From Ectocarpus siliculosus (lineage: Eukaryota > Sar > Phaeophyceae > Ectocarpales > Ectocarpaceae), in assembly GCA_000310025.1 (NCBI GenBank), contig FN649742.1:5177772-5241771 (forward strand): a stretch of DNA of 64,000 nt. Reading direction: 5' to 3'. Shown here piece after piece: positions 57,701 to 64,000 of this stretch; position 1 is the stretch's first letter; every line of letters starts with the position of its first letter. The position numbers and the translations under genes are program-made. The notes under the pieces were generated by a model. That model was given only the letters and a program-made list of their open reading frames with translations. It ran no database searches and was not told where the DNA came from.

Positions 57701-59967
57701 TGGCCGATAGTTTCGGGCAAGTGGACCTTTCATGGCTACCTGTGATCAAGTCAGCTCCCACTGTGGTGCGTGTGGACGACGAGTAGCCAGTTTCGAGCGC
57801 ATCTTTCATGAATAATAAGGAAGGGAATGGGATTTTCGAATGAGGCACTCCAGCGGCGTAGAATTACAATCAATCGAATCATGCGGAATAACGTGCATGT
57901 AGGCATCACAAACCACAGCGAGAGAGTGAGCCATCTTTTCAAACCCATTTTTGCGCCTGCTCAGGTCGCGACAGTCTTACAGGCGGAATCAGATGACGAC
58001 GAACGAATTGTCGATCTCGAGAAGTATCACTTGGATTGCTCCAACGTGCAAGAAGCCGACGTGAAGGCACTGATCAACAACCGCCGGCTCGCGGTAGTTC
58101 TGAATTTGACGGGCTGCAAGTGGTGAGATGGCGTAATGCTGTAGTGAGTAGATAACTCTTCACCGCCTGTATTGCATACACAACCGTGATCCACAACGAC
58201 TTCTTGAAGACCGCCAATGCGATACGTAAAAAGCTCATCCATTCCGTAGCAAGTTTCCCCAGGTCCAGAGTGTCAGAGTGCGGGGTTTCAAATTCAATTG
58301 CGGAAGCTGTCAACATCACATGCATCGGTATAAGAGCCAAACGCGTGTCCATTCGGTGGGTGCTTGTTTTGGGGGGCGGAATAGAGCCGTTCCGCGTCAC
58401 ACGTCCCCTGTTTTAAAAACCAACCATGAATGAACTCTCGCCGTCACCGTGTAAATTAGACACCAAGCGAAGACAGTAATTATGTTCAACATTTTTTCAT
58501 CGGGCTTGCGCTTGTTGTAGCAGTAGTTGTATCAAATATCCCCTGCGTTGCAGCCAGAATAAAACCGACACCTTGACGCTTGAGAGATTTCTGCCGCTGT
58601 CGCCCAGGTTCTGCAGTATCTTTGCGTTGTCATCGTTTAGTTTTTTCTGACAGCCCCAATGTGTCAATGCCGGCCCTAGGGTCACCGACGAGAGTATGGA
58701 GCACGTCGCCAAAGTCCTTGTGCACCTTCAAGCTTTCACTGTATCGGGGTGCCAGCTTATTACGGACAAGCATCTCGAAAGAATCATGCGGCGCAACGGA
58801 GGGCTGGCCGTTCTCGGTCTGAGTAGGTGTCCAGGCATCGGCTCGCTCGCCCTAGCTTGTATTCCTTCTATCTGCCAGGGCCTGAAAACTGTCGACCTCA
58901 GCCACAATGCCAACGTCACGGATGACGTACTCGGTCAATTGGCCAGGTGCTGCCGGAGGCTAGGAACGCTTTATCTCCAATATTGTTCTTTTGTTACAGA
59001 TGTCGGGGTACAGACGCTTGCGGTGGAAGTAAACCACGAAACCCTCACGTCCTTGGACCTGAGTGGGTGTGTGTTGTTGTCTGATTACAGCATCGTAGCG
59101 TTGGGGCAGCTATGCCGGAAGCTACGGCGCCTCAACCTGAAAGCCTTGAACCGGGTGACCGAAGAGGGAGCAAGCAGCGTCACGCGAAATTGCTGGGACA
59201 TGGAGTACCTGTGCTTGGAGGACATGTACAACCTAATGGACAGCGCGTTCGTGTTCGATTTTTCAGTTGATGGAAGGAGAGCTGTGGAGGCGAACATGCT
59301 CACGAGCGTCACCGACATCAACCTTCACGACTGCAACAAGCTCACGGACACCGCAGTGGATCACATAATGAAGCGCGCCTGTCAAATTCAAACCCTTAAT
59401 TTGGCGGGGTGCTGCAACCTCACCGACACGGCTTGCGCATATATTGTTCAAGACCCAGTGTCAGGGTCAAGGAGGGGAGCCTCTCTTACGTCGCTGAATC
59501 TAGGGTATTGCCTGAACATCACCGACAAAGGAGTGGCACGTTTGGTGGCGTCTGCTACGAAACTTCTACACATCAATCTCGCGGGGTGTGTGCAGCTTAC
59601 AGATGAGGGTGTCTTGACGCTTGTGTCGACGTGTACTAGATTGCAGGAAGTTGTCTTTGCCCAGTGCAAACACCTGACGGACAAAACTCTGTGTTACCTT
59701 GCAGACTTTCTGTGGGTGGAAGAGTTGGACATTTCACACTGCAGCAAGGTAACAGACGATGGGATGGAAGTGATTGCGATTGAATTTGCGGGCTTGCGCA
59801 GTCTTAACCTCAAACGGTGTAGTCGTCTTACTGAACGCACCCTTGATGTACTCAGCATGTACTGTTCGCATTTGAAGCACGTTGATCTTCGAGATTTGTC
59901 GAATTGTGGTGGAAATGCGGTCGATAGGCTCAAGCAAGCACGGCCACAGCTGGAAATCTTGATCTAG
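40230..59967 (+). CDS. Giant multidomain Ca2+-sensor/CLU-like/LamG/LRR protein gene
   Basis: I assembled this gene by eye from exons whose GT/GC-AG sites and codon phases agree. Exons: 40230-40336, 40925-41027, 41145-41298, 41811-41918, 42067-42310, 42615-42744, 43064-43186, 43373-43444, ~43675-43778, ~43838-44045 (uncertain), 44575-44676, 44916-45041, 45140-45349, 45592-45807, 45942-46106, 46302-46664, 46789-46996, 47232-47359, 48292-48710, 48858-49038, 49314-49487, 49683-49820, 49959-50186, 50455-50779, 50974-51212, 51418-51729, 52100-52339, 52536-52619, 52746-52928, 53061-53249, 53524-53627, 53866-53998, 54179-54459, 54589-54691, 54910-54981, 55399-55575, 55682-55900, 56058-56432, 56745-56853, 57253-57392, 57652-57765, 57965-58122, ~58262-58325 (uncertain), 58654-59967. 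Total about 8.9 kb, ~2,950 residues. The start is MGGVLS, with an in-frame ATG two codons earlier. Order: EF-hand-like loop, coiled coils, EF-hand, IQ motif, CLU/TIF31-like region, LamG, TPR-like, LRR. I know of no named orthologue. A cytoplasmic, membrane-tethered, Ca2+/calmodulin-responsive scaffold is inferred. Confidence 0.75.
42324..42465 (+). mobile_element. SINE-like element, copy 4, inside an intron
   Basis: Complement of copies 1 and 2 (GTACC...GGGTAAGTTAGCCTGTG ... TTTTTAATGTGAAGAC) with an eight-unit (AAC) tail. It begins 13 bases after the 5' splice site GTGAGA at 42311 and lies in gene orientation, leaving both splice sites intact. Confidence 0.8.
43064..45041 (+). other. Coiled-coil segment of the giant protein
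   Basis: Exons read as charged helices: ERASLDREEARVIEKQRVGR, EFERGRQKRITELQTAKK, NIDEASITKAHESELAERKY, LEALARGEVERLVGEIDAAN and ARARQVVETSLILLEGRATA. Heptad-like spacing of Leu/Ile/Ala is visible. Most junctions are phase 0. Between 43445 and 43939 I could not find a single fully convincing solution. Either 43838-44045 is one exon, or a 32-nt exon (EITAKYGLHLR) and 43940-44045 are used with a different upstream donor. Confidence 0.6.
45140..46106 (+). other. EF-hand pair region
   Basis: The loop DINDSK|FMDYEE is a canonical 12-residue EF-hand site: Asp1, Asn3, Ser5, Met8, Asp9, Glu12. It is split exactly in half by the intron 45350-45591. A second, degenerate loop follows (NLDHRKGMTNYE; Asp3, Met8, Glu12 retained). 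The layout WEKLTFITHLFDIND...YEEICVML...IVTRAFLEGN resembles recoverin/NCS-type Ca2+ sensors. The next exon (VKTWMAGIIARSPKLSDIFG) would pack after the second hand. Ca2+ binding by the first hand is likely; by the second it is doubtful. Confidence 0.75.
46302..46664 (+). other. IQ-motif exon
   Basis: A single 121-codon exon. Near its middle AVTKIQNLFRGKQARQAAER contains IQNLFRGKQAR, a perfect IQxxxRGxxxR calmodulin/EF-hand-binding motif in a basic helix. A strong acceptor (TCTCTTTCTGCAG) precedes it. Having EF-hands upstream in the same chain raises the possibility of intramolecular binding. Confidence 0.8.
46789..50186 (+). other. Helical and linker exons between IQ motif and CLU-like region
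   Basis: Exons 46789-46996 and 47232-47359 join in phase 1 (DEDVV|E|HTAEQ). A long intron (47360-48291, 932 nt) follows. Exon 48292-48710 contains a linker, then FELDSVIVRVDGQMAKIKLTDVRKQLMTVGL. Later exons are helical (LFDDLARHFQISRNAKQIGT, SISEAQAIIAKSRSRIDTAE). The exon ending EVKRRMQ at 49820 is followed by GCAAGT, a GC-type 5' splice site. Confidence 0.65.
50455..53998 (+). other. CLU/TIF31-like domain region
   Basis: Nine exons carry motifs in the order I associate with the central region of CLU (clustered-mitochondria)/TIF31-like proteins: GGKRYKYEAFNIRLKVCCDD, HGLFNGDDECAAKGYGGRG, LNIPLTCTVDYHGFRVLAVA, NLRGYRKDKSTFYLLNFWRA then FPAEDP, GLRPELVRSNPVPLSPDAN, TRRLVNE|VLPNFAEEL, MHRRGIGVRHMGLLRD and LLLAEMAARATKNMLRQLLR. 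The match is by pattern memory and not by alignment. The exon ending KQHEP at 50779 uses a GC donor. The acceptor at 51417 is a less common AAG. In CLU proteins this fold acts in translation or mitochondrial distribution; its role here is unknown. Confidence 0.6.
54179..56432 (+). other. LamG-type jelly roll apparently split by a coiled coil
   Basis: The first part has the concanavalin/LamG pattern: LSFSVESWAKCEGG, TTRYVLMTGRYSLLATRDNC, ASICTADGSELYVLG and WVHLVVIYDGVIVRMYVNAE. The expected last strands (PLRVGAMCRC...NFFSGDLCHVAVYLSALP) appear only in exon 56058-56432. Between them lie about 160 mostly charged helical residues in exons 55399-55575 and 55682-55900 plus the start of the next (VERVRSEKKAEQDRALADIQ, AQLTRAANKLREKATLASQM, VAEKYKRKRDDFQDLVAQEL). 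The domain then runs into a TPR-like helix pair (YMLAGAKFQAALAFAPDD). Confidence 0.65.
56745..57765 (+). other. Helical linker exons before the LRR
   Basis: Three short exons: SQRMVEEAVDMFVRMENWDG, FYLDIAGADEIM and IEVAAAVYRLVLSDLSLADS. They probably continue the TPR-like solenoid. The chain 56745-56853 (ends phase 1), 57253-57392, 57652-57765 is phase-consistent. Some alternative splice sites remain possible. Confidence 0.55.
57965..59967 (+). other. C-terminal cysteine-containing LRR array
   Basis: Exon 57965-58122 ends LAVVLNLTGCK, the first LRR strand. The terminal 1,314-nt exon (58654-59967) contains about 13 repeats of the LRR-CC/AMN1 type, 'L..L.L..C..(I/V/L)TD.G(V/L)..L', e.g. LTSLDLSGCVLLSDYSIVAL, ITDINLHDCNKLTDTAVDHI-like units and LLHINLAGCVQLTDEGVLTL. 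Such arrays in F-box/LRR and regulatory proteins bind partner proteins. No F-box is visible. The splice between 58122 and 58654 is unresolved: 58262-58325 (SRVSECGVSNSIAEA) fits the repeat but leaves a phase mismatch, so another small exon is probably missing. Confidence 0.85.
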
Positions 59968-62301
59968 GAGGATTTGCGTCAAGGATTTCGACGTAGGAAC
60001 AGGGGCGGAGGACTGATCGAAACGACATTGTACGCGAGACCAAAGTCAGATGTGTTTCTACAAATAAAGTAACACGGGAAGAACCATTTCTCCCTACTCC
60101 ACCTAAAACGATGTTGGTTTGTGTACGCTTGTCACATTACTCATGGAAATGCTCAATTTCAAAACGCCAAGGGTTCACAGCCTCCATAGTCAACTGTAGA
60201 TATTACCTTACATGCCTGGATGTTGTTCGTTTCTTCGTTACGTGGGCGTTCCACCCCACTGCTGTAGTCTACCTACTGTACATTTGTTTTTTTGGTTTTG
60301 TCCCGGCATAGACTATGGGGTTGAGAGACAATTGCGAGGGTGAGCAATTGGCGCGCGACTGGGAGCTTTTGCTGGAGGCAGGCGGGGATTCGTGTGGGTC
60401 CACATGTCATAGAAGCGCGGGTGGGCAGCGGACTGTGCAATCCCTTTCGCTTGATTTGTGTGTGTGTTATACGTAGAAAAAGTGAACAATCTCTTCGGCA
60501 GCATTCGGGATTAAGTTTTCCTTTGCCGTTAGTTCTGCGGGCTTACACTCTTGGGCTATTTGATGAAGCGGTTACTACGGCAGCCTCAACCAACTGGCCG
60601 TGTTAATGCTCTCAAGAAAAATAACCTTCATCCGTCGACTGTTGTCGTGCACAAGCAGAGAGAAAAGGGTTTGTGGCTTGACAATTGTGTGAGAATTTTT
60701 CTCTCGTTTATTCCCTCTCTCCTGGTGAGCGTACACGGACGACCACGACACGACGGCTGGCGGGCCGTTCCTGCATGTCATGCTAATTTCTTCCATCCAA
60801 CTTGTACCAATTATCCCTCTCGTCGTCAAAAGGTTAGGGATCAGCACGTTTGCCGAGAAACAAGCTGTTCGGTCACTGTGAAATTTCAAAACGCCAATAC
60901 GGGATGCGGGTCTTGGCGCCGATCAGCGACACCGCACGGGTCGGGGTCTTGGTACAGGGAGTGCGGGTACAAATGTACAAATCGGGTTCCAAGGTTCCAA
61001 GTTCCAAAGTGATTTAATTAGTTATCGCAGGGGTATCGTTCACTTCGCACGTCGATGTGCACAGACCCCGATGCCTTCGATAAGGTTGGGCGATACCGCG
61101 AGGTTTCCTGCATTTTTCGTAAAAATGCTGCAGCGGGAGCTTGTATAATGGGCTCCACTGCTGTACTTTGGCACAGTGACGTTGCTCACGTGCAAATGTG
61201 AGGTCGTTTAATTACTGGAACATGTCTTGTTGTTTAATGTTACTTTTATCGAAATCAATCAGCAAACGGTATCCATCAACCAAGAACGCGTACAAACCAC
61301 TCGAGAGGCCAAACGACCACAAATCACTTACCAAAATAGGTAGGATACCGGGCAACAATACGCATACCTGGCCCGGGAGACTGGCAGACCAAATTGTACA
61401 TACCCCGTAGGCCACTACGTAATTCTTCGTGCGTGGCACCAAACCAAACCTCGCTTCTATCGGCCGTAACCTGTTCTACCGCCAAACTGGTCCCAATTGG
61501 TCCACATCAAACCTCTACTGTACTGGCAAACTAAAACACGGTCGCCGTGTTGTGATCCGGTTGTGCACTACCGTACAAGCGAAGTGCTGGTGTGGCCGCT
61601 GCGATTTGTTCAGGGTCGCTGTGTCGGAGTTTTGGCACGGGGGATGCCTTCAAAACACCCCACACCGCCGCCTTGTTTCTATTCAGAATCGCACGGATCG
61701 GAGTCATCGAACGGGGTGTGCGATTTGCGCTATAAGCCAGACCATCTCATTCATTTTCCGCACTGGTATCAGGCTCTGGGCACGTGCTGTATCAGCGTCT
61801 TGGCACCCCTGTGCTAAAAAAATATGAGACTACAAGCATTAACACAGACGACCGCACAGTTTGCCAAGACCCGCATCCTTGGTGGTATAACGTGTAGCCT
61901 ACATGCCTGGACCACAATGGTAGTATAACACCAGAGGGGTGTTCGAGGCGTAAGAACGGCATACTACTTACGAGGATCGGCTCCGGACATGGCCACAAAG
62001 CCCGACGCTGATCGGCCGACCTCACCATGCGCCGTTTGCGGCGGCTCACACGGCGATACAGCACGGGAATCATACTTCCGTTGACCATCTCCTCTCTCGA
62101 GAAAGAGCGCACGCTCAGTCCGTTCGACTTGATTGGACGTTCAACCTGTCAACTCCCCTGTCACGCTTGGCACGAAATGAACCGCAAGCAAGGCAGCACG
62201 GCATGACAATACCTGCAACAACTCACGCCCGCCACAGGAAGCCCACCAACAGGTTGACCTTGTCAGCTTGAATAGCGAGAAATAGACGAACCAAAGAACA
62301 T
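59968..62301. other. Gene-less gap between two convergent genes
   Basis: Beyond the giant gene's 3' UTR I see no coding family. At 60917-61010 short imperfect repeats occur (CACGGGTCGGGG, GGTTCCAAGGTTCCAAGTTCC). Frames of up to 153 codons cross this gap but are compositionally random. Confidence 0.4.
60063..60068 (+). terminator. Polyadenylation signal of the giant gene
   Basis: AATAAA, 96 bases after the stop codon, in a suitable position for 3' end formation. Confidence 0.5.
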
Positions 62302-63780
62302 CTACTTCCAATCTTTCTTATAGTCTCCGGCGTCAACGACACCGAATTTCGGCTTTTCTGATGAGGAGGCCATTTCTTGTTTCCATGTCTTCTGAACCTT
62401 TGGTTTGTTGCCTCCCTTTTGGAAATCCCTCCATCCTCCGACTCTTTTCTCCCTCCTACGGGCGTCAAACGGAGCAGGAACGAGGCAAAAATGAAAAATG
62501 AGAATTTTCCATGCCGACCTGCACCCAATCGACGGTTCAAAATACAACATGCCTACGTAAGTCAGCGCATCCAAAATTGTACTATGCGTAGTACTTCGAA
62601 GTATAATCATACATTGCACAGGGAAGGTATGCACGAACCGATTACACAACGGTTCTGCAACGCTATTTTGGCATAAAACATGCACATGCACACGCAACCT
62701 AAACCTAAACCTAAACCCCTTAGGACCGACGGTGATGGGCGTGCAACATTCTTCGCTTGGGGCTTCCCAAGAACGTTAACCAGGTAGGATGAATGCGTTT
62801 GGTAGTTGTGCCATATCCGGTCTTGTGGCGATGGATACCACATGTATTGTTTTAGCAGAGTATACTCTCGAGAATGGTGTGCTGTTCCCGGGCTGCCGGG
62901 CGACTTTCGACAGCCTGCCAACTGTGTACGGCACCCACCAGCGCTTTCATCCTACAGTGTGGCATTCCCGATGACAACGTCCTCTCGACGCGTTCGTCCG
63001 CGACAGCGGGAAATTTCACGAAATAATGTTTCCGGCGTATCGCCGTACAAACCTTAACCTTTTCGAGTCCCGCGGACTTATTTTTTTAGTTTTTGGGGCG
63101 CAGCATGTTGGATGCAGCCCATGTCTGTACCTTTGCTATGTTGCCGTCACTTCCCTTTCTTCCTCGGGGAGCGCGGACCTTACAACAGGCGTTGTTACAG
63201 CTGCCGTCCGCTTTTCTGTGGTCATTGCCCGACTTCATGCGTTCTGTTCCTGTGTCGTGCAGTGTACCAAATACTTGTAGTAGTAGAAATTGAGGGGTGC
63301 GCCAACCAGACACGCAGACGAAAGTGTGACATGCCACAAAAGTATGGTATATTGTATGGTATATGTGAGAAGGTAATCTTTGTGTGTAGCCAAACGTTGT
63401 ATATACCTGGCATCGCAATTAATGAAGTCGCCGGAAGCAAGTGCTGGTTCCTCACAAAACAACGCCAATCGCAATACATGAACCCGACTTGATCTATGTC
63501 ATGTCATAGATTGAACCACAGCCACGAAACCTCTCCACTCCAGATCCACGCTTGAACGAGTGATGGACGGGTCAACTAGTTTTCCATTATTGGACGTCAG
63601 TTCATTCACTACCACGCTGCGTCACGTCACCTCTCACCGTTCTGTTTCTGCCCATGCCTTCTCCCCCTCCACGTTCTTCCGTATCGCATCCTTCTCGGCC
63701 TCCTCCTGAGAATGTTCCCTCTTCTTTTGAGCTTGACGGTGTTTTTCTATCTCGCGGCGACGAAGTTCGATTGTGGCAAA
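62302..63780 (-). CDS. DNAJC8/SPF31-like J-protein, last two exons (partial)
   Basis: Two minus-strand exons, 63780-63638 and 62455-62302, join in phase 2 across a 1,182-nt intron (CGGTGAG donor, GCCCGTAG acceptor). The joined reading runs FATIELRRREIEKHRQAQKK ... WAETER|REKRVGGWRDFQKGG and ends KPKFGVVDAGDYKKDWK-stop. This matches the C-terminal part of DNAJC8-type proteins: a 'FAxxExxRRE' helix start, a long K/R/E helix, then the 'W.E.R..RV..WRDF' signature. The family members are nuclear J-proteins linked to pre-mRNA splicing. The J domain itself must lie upstream, beyond 64000. The first exon shown begins after a good acceptor (GTTAATGCAG) in phase 0. Confidence 0.7.
62695..62720. repeat. 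(CCTAAA)3 interstitial repeat in the J-protein intron
   Basis: AACCTAAACCTAAACCTAAACCCC, three 6-base units. Telomere-like on the complementary strand (TTTAGG), but a different permutation from the TTAGGG tract at 15.57 kb. Confidence 0.75.
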
Positions 63781-64000
63781 CTGCATTAACAACCGGAGAC
63801 GAGGGGAAGAAGCGAGGAGCAACATGTTCGCTCGGAGCAAAACAATTCTCCCCCAAGTACTGTACGCTGCGCGTTTGCTTCAAACGACAACGCGCGAGAG
63901 GTCAGGAAGCACATCCACCACCAAACATGCTACTGCAATGCAGATAGTTCAGAGCGACGTACGTTCGAGATGGTACGGATCCCCAAATCTATATGTGAAA
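63781..64000 (-). other. Probable intron/upstream part of the J-protein gene
   Basis: Continuation of the minus-strand gene toward its 5' end. No further exon could be assigned with confidence inside the window. Composition changes little. Confidence 0.3.

Noticed and set aside
60551-61012. 153-codon plus-strand frame downstream of the giant gene
   Set aside because: Random composition, no domain, no splice support.

Overview
The window is nuclear DNA of a eukaryote with spliced genes and many degenerate transposons. No operons, ribosome-binding sites or prokaryotic signals are visible. Three things point to a protist, most likely a stramenopile alga of the brown-alga type, though this is an inference: the mix of APE-type LINEs and Ty3/gypsy elements (one ends in a chromodomain, another in a 'YPDGDWEEL' module), a TTAGGG-type interstitial telomere motif, and a calcium-sensor/LRR gene with about 45 exons and introns averaging about 250 nt. 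The species cannot be named from the sequence alone.

Layout. 0-3 kb: a 41-bp tandem repeat and a decayed reverse transcriptase, ending in a SINE-like element with a (TTG)n/(CAA)n tail. 3.5-7.3 kb: a near-complete LINE on the minus strand (basic N-terminus, APE endonuclease, RT, C-terminal domain), broken by two small frameshifts. 7.8-15.35 kb: a nested palindrome built from seven copies of a roughly 280-bp repeat. Its left arm carries a gypsy pol fragment that is absent from the right arm. 15.57-17.58 kb: a 5'-truncated gypsy element that starts at a (TTAGGG)3 tract and ends in an LTR with TGTAGC/GCTACA ends. 18.4-20.1 kb: a second LINE copy that has lost its RT core. 21.8-40.2 kb: mainly repeat-derived or featureless DNA, with gypsy relics, two copies of a tRNA-like SINE, a third LINE relic and several duplicated blocks.

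40.23-59.97 kb: one very large plus-strand gene, reconstructed by chaining exons whose splice phases agree. It encodes roughly 2,950 residues: a possible N-myristoylation start (MGGVLS), an early EF-hand-like loop, coiled coils, a canonical EF-hand, an IQ motif, a region resembling the CLU/TIF31 fold, a LamG-type jelly roll that appears to be split by a coiled coil, a TPR-like segment and a C-terminal cysteine-containing LRR array. 62.3-64.0 kb (minus): the last two exons of a DNAJC8/SPF31-like J-protein gene that runs off the right edge.

The only two confident cellular genes are in the right third of the window. They converge toward a featureless 2.3-kb gap. The left two thirds is a transposon graveyard with layered insertions whose relative order can partly be read.
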